Of a DNA stretch of 34,948 nucleotides, positions 17,165 through 25,800 are shown piece after piece; within the stretch, counting starts at the first letter, position 1; every line of letters begins with the position of its first letter. The stretch spans positions 1 through 34,948 of the forward strand of contig JADLEL010000126.1 in assembly GCA_020846145.1 (NCBI GenBank), read 5' to 3'. The stretch is from Pirellulales bacterium. GTDB lineage: Bacteria > Planctomycetota > Planctomycetia > Pirellulales > Thermoguttaceae. The translations under genes and the position numbers were made by a program. The notes beneath the pieces were generated by a model that ran no database searches, was not told the DNA's origin, and worked only from the letters and a program-made list of their open reading frames with translations.

Positions 17165-17194
17165 GAGGGCAATCGAGAACGGCGATCGATGCGC

Positions 17195-17245
17195 AAAAAA
17201 AGAGCCTGTCGGCGGAATGGGGTGGGCATTCCGCCGGCAGGCTCT
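17195..17245 (-). terminator. Rho-independent terminator for the DUF4258/DUF2283 pair
   Basis: A 19-base stem (17201-17219 with 17227-17245, two non-Watson-Crick pairs), loop GGGTGGG, and seven A on the left, which are a T-run on the minus strand. It lies about 235 bases beyond the DUF2283 stop codon and before the phage HTH gene, so it separates the two minus-strand units. Confidence 0.75.
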
Positions 17246-17477
17246 TCGGGATACTTGAAGCGGTTCAAGCTCTTCGGATACCTATCGCACTCGCAACGAA
17301 CGCCAACCTATCATAGGAGGCGGCTTTTTTCCAGAAAAAAATTAAAAATGAAGTCGCAACCTTTTGCGGGAGTCGCAGTTAGGGCGATATTTAATTCGGC
17401 GAGTTCGCGTTTTTAACGCGGTAGCGAGATTGTCCCTTTTGAAGTTGGAAAACGAACGATTTTTTATCGCCGCACGA

Positions 17478-17762
17478 CTAAGAAGTAACCAACATTCCAC
17501 GCGGAACGGCGTCTCGAACAAATTGCTTTGTCGATGGTTGTTTCGCAATGGTCTCTAATACCGAAGCGCGACATGGAGCCAGCAATTCAATCCCTAGAAG
17601 GAGACCGTTTTTATCGTAATCCGCAAAAGCGTCTCCATTTGCGTATTCTTTGGTAGTTTTTGTCTTTCCCTTGCGTATTTGAAGATAGACGGCGATCACT
17701 TCCCCGGTTTCTGTGTGGGTTTCGACATTAACTCCGAAGGAAAATCTGTTTTTTTCGCTCAT
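17478..17762 (-). CDS. DUF2283-like small protein
   Basis: A 94-residue protein with a beta-rich fold. It has KTTKEYANGDAFADYDKNG, then LLLGIELLAP, the usual end of DUF2283 domains, which many bacteria carry next to DUF4258 genes. Its ATG overlaps the stop of the upstream DUF4258 gene (ATGA), so the two are co-transcribed and probably translationally coupled. The pair resembles a toxin-antitoxin arrangement, with this as the possible antitoxin or partner; that is inference. The area is clearly AT-richer than its neighbours, suggesting transfer. Confidence 0.75.
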   Translation of the reverse strand: MSEKNRFSFGVNVETHTETGEVIAVYLQIRKGKTKTTKEYANGDAFADYDKNGLLLGIELLAPCRASVLETIAKQPSTKQFVRDAVPRGMLVTS

Positions 17763-18103
17763 AAAGGATCTCGGATCACAATTACCGTGATGATTCCAAG
17801 TTTGTCGGGCCACCGTTCGAAAATGACATCTATTACGTAATTTTTATTTCGTCTTTTGCGCCAGCGAAAACGACCCGGTTGCGTTCTGAGACCTTTTCGC
17901 GTGGGATTTGCCAATACGGAAAATACCTCTTCCTGCGTAACTCGCCGCTGTTTCATTCTATGGAGAGCGTGCCTTGTAAACCATACCTTATCGTAACCGA
18001 GCACTGAATGAGCGATCTCCTCCCCAGGTTGGACGAGAGGCCTGTCTGGGATCGCCTCTGTTGGTGCCGGTTTCCAGCGATGCTTTCCATTGCCCTTCTT
18101 CAT
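17759..18103 (-). CDS. DUF4258-like small protein, possible toxin
   Basis: A 114-residue protein with the DUF4258 pattern: VWFTRHALHRMKQRRVTQEE then VFSVLANP, a basic middle (RFRWRKRRNKN) and the strand YVIDVIFERW followed by LGIITVIVI. The family is small, basic and often paired with a DUF2283 or similar partner; some members are predicted RNA-targeting toxins of a BrnT/RelE-like fold. It overlaps the next gene by four bases. A TTGTTA/CAAAAT promoter-like pair lies directly before the start but is weak. Confidence 0.75.
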   Translation of the reverse strand: MKKGNGKHRWKPAPTEAIPDRPLVQPGEEIAHSVLGYDKVWFTRHALHRMKQRRVTQEEVFSVLANPTRKGLRTQPGRFRWRKRRNKNYVIDVIFERWPDKLGIITVIVIRDPL

Positions 18104-18348
18104 TTCTTTATTTTGCCTATCGAAGACAAAATTAACAAGACACGTCTTTTCCGGCTACCGACCATAACACCTATGGCTAATAACATATTCCCTATAAGTT
18201 GTTAAGTGTGATATTTCTGGAAAATTCAAAATTGATGTGAAAAAATCCCAAATTGGACACTACCCGAACGAAGCGCAAGATATAATTGACTACAGTTTCC
18301 CGGCCACATTGACCACACCTCGCCTTCAAATCCGTGTCAAACGATACA

Positions 18349-20307
18349 ATGCACACCGCCGATTGTCCGCTTTCCGATATCCTCGGCCAGCAAAGCCGGC
18401 TTTGGCCCGTTGCCGGGGAGATACTGACCAAGGCGTGCCGGGGGGATAATACCGGCGGATATCTGGAGCAAACGCTGCCGCTGATTCTCGCGCAAGCAGC
18501 GGGCGATTACGGCGCGGTGGCCTATCCGCACGAAGGGCGATGGTCGATGGTGGGCGAGGCGGGGGCAGGCCGCGCGCTGCCGATCGAATTGCTCGCGGCC
18601 GCGCTCGACGGCGATTCGGCCCGTGCGGCGGGCGAGTGGGCGGCGGTCCCGCTGGGGCGGCGCGGGAGTTCGGCCGCGGTGCTGGCCGTGCATTGCCGCA
18701 CGCCGGAGGAGGCGAAAAAAAATCTCGACGCGCTCCGCGCGCTTGCGCCCGTGCTGCACGCGGGGCTGGAGGCGGTGCGCCGCCGCGAGAAGGATCGCCG
18801 CCGCCTGGGGCGGCTGGAGGCGATTTTGGAGATCGCCAATTCGTGGAATCAAACGCGCGAGGTGCAAACGCTGCTTTCGCAGATGGCCGAGGCCGCGACG
18901 CGGCTGTTGGGAGCGGATCGGGCGAGCATTTTTCTCTGGGACCGTCCGAACCGGCTGCTGGTGGGCCGGCCCGCGCTGGGTGCGCCCGACGGCGAGCTGC
19001 GCATTCCCGACGACCGCGGCGTGGTGGGGCAGGTGGTGCAAACCGGCTTGCCGCGGCGGGTCGATGCAGCAATCGAGCCGGAGTTGATCGATCATCGGGT
19101 GGATGCGCAGTTGCAATATCAGACGCGGACGCTCGTTTGCGTGCCGCTGCGCGGCCGGACGGGCGAATTGTTCGGCGCGTTCGAGCTGATCAACAAGCTT
19201 GCGGGCAGCTTCACGCAGGACGACGAGGACGCCTTGGTCGAGTTGGCGGCGCATGCGGGCGTGGCCTTGGAGAACGCGCAGGACCGACAGCAATTGCTTT
19301 CGGCCAACCGGCAGATCGCCGCGCAGGCCGCGGAGGGCATCCGGCTGATCGGCGAATGCCCGGCGATGACCGCGCTGCGGTCGATCGTCCGCCGCGTGGC
19401 CGACACCGATCTGGCGGTGCTGATCCTGGGCGAGAACGGGACCGGCAAGGAGGTGGTGGCGCAGTCGATTCATTATATGAGCCGCCGCCGCGCGCAGCCG
19501 TTCATCGCGGTGAACTGCGCGGCGATTCCCGACACGCTGGCCGAGAGCGAGCTGTTCGGCCACGAAAAGGGTTCGTTCACCGACGCCAAGGAGGCGCGGC
19601 CGGGCAAATTCGAACTGGCCGCCGAGGGGACGCTGTTTTTGGACGAGATCGGCGACTTGAGCCTTTCGAGCCAGGCGAAGCTGCTGCGGGTGTTGGAGGA
19701 GAAGGTGATCGTGCGGGTGGGCGGCTCGCGGCCGATCCACACCGAAGCGCGGGTGGTGGCGGCCACGAACCAGAACCTGGCGGAGATGGTCCGCGCGAAG
19801 AAGTTCCGCGAGGACCTTTATTTCCGGCTGAACGTGGTGAGCCTCGAATTGCCGCCGCTCAGGACGCGGGGCGAGGACATCTTGCTGTTGGCCGAGCATT
19901 TTTTGAGCGATTTCTGCCGCCGCGCGCGGCGCAAGACGCCGCCGATTTCACCCACCGCGCGGAAGCGGCTGCTAGACCATGCGTGGCCGGGCAACATCCG
20001 CGAGTTGCGAAACCTGATGGAGCGGTTGGCGTATCTCTCGGCCGAGGACCGCATCGACGTAGAGGACTTGGCGTTCATCCTCTCGCCCCGCGGCCAAACG
20101 CCGCTCTTGGCCGACGACCGCCAATCGCTCGCCGAGGCGACCGACCGGTTCCAAATCGAATACATCCGCCGGCTCGTGGAGCAGTGCCGCGGGAACATGA
20201 GCGTCGCCGCCGCGCGGCTGGGCCTGCACCGCTCGAACCTGTACCGCAAAATGCGGCAATTGGGGATGGAAATCCCCCGCGCCGAACGGGAAGAGACTTT
20301 TTCGTAG
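18349..20307 (+). CDS. GAF-domain sigma54-dependent transcription activator
   Basis: A 652-residue enhancer-binding activator. An N-terminal region (about 1-140) is followed by a GAF domain (about 150-305), the AAA+ domain with Walker A GENGTGKE (from about 361), a sigma54-contact loop reading GSFTDA (408-413, usually GAFTGA), and Walker B LFLDEIGD (Asp432, Glu433). At the C-terminus is a Fis-type HTH ([20 protein letters not shown]). I chose ATG 18349; a GTG five codons earlier is also possible and neither has a clear ribosome site. The last 200 bases are repeated almost identically at 21387-21600. The target genes are unknown. Confidence 0.9.
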   Translation: MHTADCPLSDILGQQSRLWPVAGEILTKACRGDNTGGYLEQTLPLILAQAAGDYGAVAYPHEGRWSMVGEAGAGRALPIELLAAALDGDSARAAGEWAAVPLGRRGSSAAVLAVHCRTPEEAKKNLDALRALAPVLHAGLEAVRRREKDRRRLGRLEAILEIANSWNQTREVQTLLSQMAEAATRLLGADRASIFLWDRPNRLLVGRPALGAPDGELRIPDDRGVVGQVVQTGLPRRVDAAIEPELIDHRVDAQLQYQTRTLVCVPLRGRTGELFGAFELINKLAGSFTQDDEDALVELAAHAGVALENAQDRQQLLSANRQIAAQAAEGIRLIGECPAMTALRSIVRRVADTDLAVLILGENGTGKEVVAQSIHYMSRRRAQPFIAVNCAAIPDTLAESELFGHEKGSFTDAKEARPGKFELAAEGTLFLDEIGDLSLSSQAKLLRVLEEKVIVRVGGSRPIHTEARVVAATNQNLAEMVRAKKFREDLYFRLNVVSLELPPLRTRGEDILLLAEHFLSDFCRRARRKTPPISPTARKRLLDHAWPGNIRELRNLMERLAYLSAEDRIDVEDLAFILSPRGQTPLLADDRQSLAEATDRFQIEYIRRLVEQCRGNMSVAAARLGLHRSNLYRKMRQLGMEIPRAEREETFS

Positions 20308-20392
20308 GACAGGTTTCCAACCGGTCATTCGTGGGACGGGATTTTCAACCTGTCATTCGTAGGACTGGTTTCCAACCTATCGTGGGAGCGGA
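20302..20392. repeat. Tandem CGTAGGACAGGTTTCCAACC repeats
   Basis: Three variants of a unit like CGTAGGACAGGTTTCCAACC lie directly after the activator stop. The same unit is found inside the portal gene at 8919-8943. Confidence 0.75.
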
Positions 20393-20445
20393 TATTCCTA
20401 AAACAGCCCATCCTTACCAGTATATGCGCCTGTCCCCTTTAATTC
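20393..20445. repeat. Cassette boundary repeat, left copy
   Basis: TCCTAAAACAGCCCATCC then TATATGCGCCTGTCCCCTTT and AATTC. A direct copy lies at 21331-21381, and the last 25 bases are present in inverted form at 21044-21068 (one mismatch). Together they bracket the J-domain gene. Confidence 0.85.
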
Positions 20446-20464
20446 ATTTTGAGGTAAATCAGTT

Positions 20465-21034
20465 ATGGTGGAAGACTATTATAAAATCTTGGGAGTGCGT
20501 TGGAATGCTTCAGCCGATCAAATCGGTCATGCTTATCGGGTTTTGGTGCGTCAATATCATCCTGATGTAAATCAAGAGTTGGAAACTTATGACAAATTTC
20601 AAGAGGTTCAAAAAGCTTTCGAGGTACTCTCTGATCCAATAAAACGTGCTGAGTATAATCGTTCACGCACGAAAGTAGCTCCTCGTCCTTCTAAGGGCAT
20701 TTATAATCCTAGCAATCTTCCTAATACAAGATATTCAGGAGATATGCTCGACGATAAATATAAACTGATCCTTGTGAATATTATATGCGTTTTTCTGATG
20801 GTCCTTGTGTCTGGAATAGTATCATTGAGTATGTTGGATTACTATAATACGCCTGCAAACCCTGATATGCCGCCAGTTTACAACCCTCCTCAAGATAACC
20901 GATCAAAGAATATACCCTCAATAAAAGGCGTTAAAGTGACAGTAATAACAACATTAGAATTTGTAGTTGTTCCATTTATCATGCTCATTTTATGTATTAA
21001 CATCGGCTATGTTGCGACTCATCGCGATTCTTAA
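20465..21034 (+). CDS. Membrane-anchored J-domain protein
   Basis: A 189-residue protein. Residues 1-65 form a J-domain (YYKILGVRWNASADQIGHAY, the HPD motif in RQYHPDVNQE, then KAFEVLSDPIKRAEYN), which stimulates the ATPase of DnaK-type chaperones. After a short linker come two TM helices (about 98-121 and 158-181) with a hydrophilic loop between, so it would recruit DnaK to the membrane. It has no Gly/Phe region, zinc domain or client-binding domain. It is strikingly AT-rich against GC-rich neighbours and is bracketed by inverted repeats, which suggests a transferred cassette. GAGGT lies about 12 bases before the ATG. Confidence 0.85.
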   Translation: MVEDYYKILGVRWNASADQIGHAYRVLVRQYHPDVNQELETYDKFQEVQKAFEVLSDPIKRAEYNRSRTKVAPRPSKGIYNPSNLPNTRYSGDMLDDKYKLILVNIICVFLMVLVSGIVSLSMLDYYNTPANPDMPPVYNPPQDNRSKNIPSIKGVKVTVITTLEFVVVPFIMLILCINIGYVATHRDS

Positions 21035-21041
21035 TCACCTG

Positions 21042-21173
21042 GCGAATTAAAAGGGACAGGCGCATATAATGGGCAATATGAGTTAGATGGATGTTTTATG
21101 AACGTGGGCGAATTAAAAGGGACAGGCGCATATAATGGGCAATATGAGTTAGATGGATGTTTTATGAACGTGG
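21042..21173. repeat. 66-base tandem repeat containing a transposase fragment
   Basis: Two head-to-tail copies of a 66-base unit (21042-21107 and 21108-21173). The unit starts with the inverted cassette repeat (GAATTAAAAGGGACAGGCGC) and ends with GTTTTATGAACGTGG, which on the minus strand reads HVHKT, the HUH part of a Y1 transposase. Confidence 0.85.
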
Positions 21174-21319
21174 TTCATGCGGGCGGCCGCGGGGACGAAG
21201 CGTTGATTGTAGGCCGAGTCGCTCCGCGGTCTGCTCAATCCAGAGGGGATTCGCCCAACGCCACGATTCAGCACGTGAAACAGCGTTCCGCCGAGCGATA
21301 CTCTTGTGGTTCGAGGCAT
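21149..21319 (-). pseudogene. REP-associated tyrosine transposase (Y1/RAYT) remnant
   Basis: From an ATG at 21319 the minus strand reads [20 protein letters not shown] then VGR, the usual N-terminus of Y1-type REP-associated transposases. After about 25 unrelated residues it reads ARMNHVHK, matching the HUH motif region. Most of the normal protein of about 220-240 residues is missing, so an internal deletion and a 3' truncation have occurred. It is a relic of an element that may have moved the surrounding repeats. Confidence 0.65.
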
Positions 21320-21330
21320 GACCTCAATTT

Positions 21331-21381
21331 TTCCCAAAACAGCCCATTCTTTCCAATATATGCGCCTGTCCACTTTAATTC
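21331..21381. repeat. Cassette boundary repeat, right copy
   Basis: CCCAAAACAGCCCATTC then TATATGCGCCTGTCCACTTT and AATTC, a direct copy of 20393-20445, immediately before the duplicated 3' end of the activator gene. Confidence 0.85.
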
Positions 21382-21386
21382 AGCCG

Positions 21387-21611
21387 CCGCGCGGCCAGTC
21401 GCCGCTCTTGGCCGACGACCGCCAATCGCTCGCCGAGGCGACCGACCGGTTCCAGATCGAATACATCCGCCGGCTCGTGGAGCAGTGCCGCGGGAACATG
21501 AGCGTCGCCGCCGCGCGGCTGGGCCTTCACCGCTCGAACCTGTACCGCAAGATGCGGCAATTGGGGATGGAAATCCCCCGCGCCGAACGGGAAGAACCGG
21601 TGGGATATTGA
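21387..21611 (+). pseudogene. Duplicated 3' end of the sigma54 activator gene
   Basis: About 200 bases, nearly identical to 20092-20290. They encode the linker and the Fis-type HTH of the activator ([16 protein letters not shown], then [20 protein letters not shown]) in an intact frame ending in PVGY and a stop. The few differences are mostly in third codon positions (CAA/CAG, CTG/CTT, AAA/AAG). It has no start of its own. It may be the original 3' end displaced when a cassette with a replacement 3' end inserted, or the remains of a second copy. Confidence 0.8.
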
Positions 21612-21642
21612 AGTGTTGGAAGAAAAAAGTTCCGCGCCCGGC

Positions 21643-22506
21643 TTATTTTTTCTGCGCTTCATCGAAGACCTGCGCCACGGCGTTGCGGGCGGCGGGGTCG
21701 AGCCAGACGCGGGCGAAAAAGGTGTTGCCATCGAGGTCTTCCCAGGAGAGTTCGCAGCCGGTGGGACCGCAGCCGCTCGCGCAGTTCAGCAGGCGGCAGC
21801 GGCCCGAACGGATTCGTTCGGCGGTTTCGACGTCGAGGACTTTGGCGATGTCTCGGATGACCGCGGCGGGGAATCGGGCCGAACGCGCGGCGCGATACCA
21901 ACTCCGGCAGCGTTTGCAGAACGGCAAGCGCATGGCGGGGATCACCACGCCCAGCGCGGCGGCGAGCGTGAGCAAGCCTTCGACCGTCCACAACGCCCAG
22001 GCGCCGCCGCCGCGGACTTCGAGCAGGTTGAACACCGATCGGCCCCGGCCGGCTTGTTGCCGCATGAATCGGCAAAAATTCTCCGCCGGGGCGGGCGGCA
22101 GGCGGGCGGCCAATTCGGGCAGGGCCGCTTTGGCTTTTTCGATCGCCGCGGTTTCCCGCCGCTCGAGTTTTTGGGCGTCTAAAAAACCGAAATAATGCTG
22201 GCCGACGACGGCGACGAGCGCGGCAAGCAGGGTGCCCAGCAGGATCGTGGGCCGATGCCCGACCTGGCCCACGCGCATCAGCAAGACCAGCACGGCGCCC
22301 AAGCCGATGCCTACCAGCAAGGGGAAAATGAGGAAGGGGGCGAAATAGAACTGGGCATCCTCTGCCGCCCAGGCCGCCAAACTGCTCAGCAGCAAGCAGC
22401 CGGGGAGCCAGACGGCGACTCCGCGCAGGCCGAACGGCCCGCCTCCATTCGGCCCGGCGGCGCTCGGCTCGGCTGCATTTGCGTCGTTGTTCGGCGTCGT
22501 ATTCAT
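21643..22506 (-). CDS. Membrane protein of unknown function
   Basis: A 287-residue protein not recognised. It has a low-complexity N-terminus, TM segments at about 27-48 (GVAVWLPGCLLLSSLAAWAA), 53-77 (FAPFLIFPLLVGIGLGAVLV), 88-103 and about 170-190. Then comes a cytoplasmic or periplasmic part with a Cys-containing segment (LPFCKRCRSWYRAAR) and another with RCRLLNCASGCGPTGCEL, which look like metal or disulfide sites. It resembles planctomycete-specific hypothetical membrane proteins. The ATG at 22506 has no strong ribosome site. Confidence 0.65.
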   Translation of the reverse strand: MNTTPNNDANAAEPSAAGPNGGGPFGLRGVAVWLPGCLLLSSLAAWAAEDAQFYFAPFLIFPLLVGIGLGAVLVLLMRVGQVGHRPTILLGTLLAALVAVVGQHYFGFLDAQKLERRETAAIEKAKAALPELAARLPPAPAENFCRFMRQQAGRGRSVFNLLEVRGGGAWALWTVEGLLTLAAALGVVIPAMRLPFCKRCRSWYRAARSARFPAAVIRDIAKVLDVETAERIRSGRCRLLNCASGCGPTGCELSWEDLDGNTFFARVWLDPAARNAVAQVFDEAQKK

Positions 22507-22610
22507 GGCGCTATTTTATCCGCACCCGGCGATTTGGAGAAGATGGGTCGATTGCCGTCCATCCTTGCTTTTGGTGATGGAGTTTGTTAGGATTTTTTAT
22601 CATTTTTAAC

Positions 22611-22766
22611 GGAATGAAGGAACCTATTGTGTAAAGAGGAAAAAAGGGAAAGAGGAAAAATGGAAAATTGCGATCGGCTTGTTTCTAGCCTTATTCGGTA
22701 AAATAATATTTCCCTTTTCCCGTTTCTCCCTTTTTCCTTCCCCTTACACTTATTTCATTCCGCTAA
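22611..22766. repeat. Nested inverted-repeat element (GGGAAAGAGGAAAAA type)
   Basis: Outer AACGGAATGAA / TTCATTCCG arms and inner arms at about 22629-22667 and 22708-22748 made of GAGGAAAAAAGGGAAAGAGG and the matching pyrimidine units, with an AT-rich core. It fills the divergent spacer between the membrane protein and addB-like genes. Confidence 0.8.
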
Positions 22767-22817
22767 ATGGATGCGGATTTTTTTCTTCGTCAACCAGTTT
22801 CAAACTCAAGAGATCGA

Positions 22818-25800
22818 ATGTCCGCGGTCGTAACCGTTCTCGCCGGTCCTGCCGCAAGCGGCAAAACGGAATTGCTGTTGGGGGAATATCGGGCCAAGCT
22901 GGCGGAAAACGCGCCCGGGGCGGCGTTGTGGCTCGCGCCGACGTGGCGGGCGGTCGCCGACGTCCGCGAGCGGTTGCCGGGCGGAAATCTGGCCGGCTGT
23001 TTTCGGCCGGGGATCATGACGTTCGCCCAATTCGCCGGGGCGGTATTGGAGGCTTCGCCCGATCCCATCCGCCCGCTTTCGGATCCGATGAAGCGGCAAC
23101 TCGTCCGGCAGTTGCTCGACGAGCAAAACGCCCGCGGCCGGTTGCCGCACTTTCGGCCGATCGTCCACACCAGCGGATTGGTCGATCTGGTGGTAGAGTT
23201 CCTGAGCGAACTGAAGCGGCTGGAAATCTGGCCGGATCATTTCCGCCGGGCGTGCGAAGCGCGCGGCATTGCGGAGAAGGATTTAGAACTGCTGGAAATC
23301 TACGAGGCCTACCAGCAGGCGTTGCAGGAGCATCAGCTTTTCGACGCCGAGGGGAGTTTCTGGTCGGCGCGGCATTGGCTCAAGCAGGGGCAGCGGCGGC
23401 CGTTCGAGCATTTGCAGTTCGTCGTGGCCGACGGCTTCAGCGACTTCACCCGCACGCAGCACGAAATTCTGGAAATTCTCGCGGGCCGCGTCGCCGCGCT
23501 GTCGATCTCTCTCACGCTGGAGCCGGAGCCTTGCCGCGAAGACTTGTTCGCCAAGCCGTTGAAAACGCTTGCTGAGTTGCAGAGGAGGCACGCGGGATTG
23601 GTGGTGATGAGAGGGGAGAGGGGAGAGGGGAGAGGGGAGAGGAACGAGGATTCAGGGATCGATGACGCTGCTGCGCCCCACGCCTCTCTCACCTCTTCCC
23701 TCTCCCCTCTCCCCTCCTCCCTCCGGCATCTGGAGCGGCGGCTTTTCGGCAATCCGCGGGAGGCGCAAGCGGCGGAAACGACGGAGGGGGTGGAGATTCT
23801 CGCGGCCGCGCGGCCGATCGGCGAAATGGAGATGATCGCCGCGCGGATCAAGCGGTTGATCGTCGAGGAAGGCGTGAAGCCGGGCGAGATTGCGGTGGCG
23901 TTCCGCGCGCCGCAAGATTCCGGCGGATTGGCGGGCGAGGTGTTCGACCGCTTGGGCCTGCCGGTCGCCTGGGAGCAGGGCGTGCGGCTCGATCGCGTGC
24001 CGATGCTGCGCGCGCTCGTCGCGCTGTTGAAGCTGGACTTGGACGATTGGCCGTTTCAATCCTTGTTGGCGGTCCTCGGCGGCAACTATTTTCGGCCCCC
24101 ATGGCCCGAATGGCAAAACGGCCTCGCGGCAATCGAATTGGAACGCGCGATCCGCAAACTGCAAATTCCGCAAGGGCGGGAGAACTTGTTGCGGGAAATC
24201 GGCCGTGAAAATCTCCCGGCGGAGACCGACAACCCTGCCCCCGCGCTCCCCGATGGGTCGCGGCTAAACGAATCTTCGCCCCTCGCCCGCCTGGCCGCCG
24301 CGTTCGACGAACTGCCGCAACGCGCCACGCTTCCCGCGTGGGCGAAAGCCTGGGCGCGACTCGCCTTGCACACGGGCATGCTGCACGATCTCGATGCGGC
24401 GGACGAAGCCGACGGCCCCCGCCTGCGAAAAACCGACGCCCTCGCTTGGAAGATGCTGATGTCGATCCTCGCGGCGGGCGATCGGCTGGCGGGCTGGCTC
24501 AAGCAGCATCCGCCGGAACTCACGCGCGAAGAGGCCTTTCGCGCATTGGCCGATATCCTCGGCAGCGAGCGATTGCCCGCCGGCGAGGAGGAATCGGGCC
24601 GCGTGCGCGTGCTTTCGGCGGCGAGCGTGCGTTCGCTGCACATTCCGTATTTGTTTCTGGCCGGCCTTTCCGAGAAGGCTTTCCCCCAGCCCGACCGCGA
24701 GGACCGGCTGTACGGCGAGAACGAATATCTGCGGCTGATCGACGAGGGATTGCCGCTGGCGGCGCGGACCGAGCGCAATCGGGAAGAGATGCTGCTGTTT
24801 TATGAGGCCGTGACGCGGGCGACGAAGCGGCTGTATTTGAGCTATCCGGCGTTGGACGATTCGGCGCAGCCGCTTTCGCCGAGTCCGTTTTTGCTGGAAG
24901 CGGAGCAGGCGTGCGGCAAGGATCGCATCGCCAAAATCGAAGACCGCGACTTCCGGCCGGTGAAGAAGACCACCCAGCCGTTCTCGCCGGCCGAGTTCCG
25001 CATTGCCGCGATGAGCGAAGCGCTGGAGGGGAATTACGGTTGGCTGGCGGGATTACGACAACACGTCCTAACCGGCGGATCGATATTCGCACCCGCGCGA
25101 AATCTTTTCGCGGGTTTGGAATTGACCATCCTGCGGCAGGACCGCGAACGGTTCGGGGCGGCGGAAGGGATTTTTTCGGGAGAGCAGGCGAGGAAGTTGC
25201 TGTGCGCGGAGTATTCGCCGTCGCGGACGTTCGGCGTTACCGAGTTGGAGAGTTACGCCCGCTGCCCGTATCGGTTTCTGCTGGAAAGGATTTTGAAGGT
25301 TCAGCCGCTCGACGACATCGCCTTGGAGACCGACTTTCTCGAGCGCGGGCAGATCGTTCACGAAGTTTTGGCGGCGTTTCATCAGCGGGTGAACGAGTCG
25401 CACGGGGGGCCGACCTCGCCCGCGAAAATCGACCAAGCCGAATTCGAGAAATCGATGCAGGCCGCGATGGACGACTGTTTTCGGCCCGCGCCGGGCAATC
25501 CCGTGCGGGCCGCGCTCCGCGAGATCGACCGCCGGCTGGTCTCGAAATGGATGGCCGACTATCGCCGCCAGCACGAGGCCTACGACGCGCTGTGGACGGA
25601 TTGCCAATCGCCGCCGGTTCCCGAATTTTTCGAGATTTCGTTCGGCCTGTCGAAGCACGCGAGCAAGACTTGGGCGGTCGATGCCCCGCTGGAGATTCCC
25701 GACGGCGGGGACACGATCCGGCTCTCCGGCCGCATCGACCGCGTCGATGCCGGCAGGGCGTCGAAACACGCCGTTTTCAACGTGCTGGATTATAAAACCG

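Noticed and set aside
18337..19899. Long minus-strand frame opposite the sigma54 activator
   Set aside because: The activator on the plus strand has all AAA+ and HTH motifs; the opposite frame is compositional.
20421..21068. Ordinary insertion sequence with J-domain gene as transposase
   Set aside because: The gene inside is a J-domain membrane protein, not a transposase; the repeats look like boundaries of a cassette and no target duplication was evident.
22767..22817. Earlier start for the addB-like gene
   Set aside because: The 17 extra residues lie before the ATP-binding loop that normally opens this family, and there is no ribosome site at 22767.
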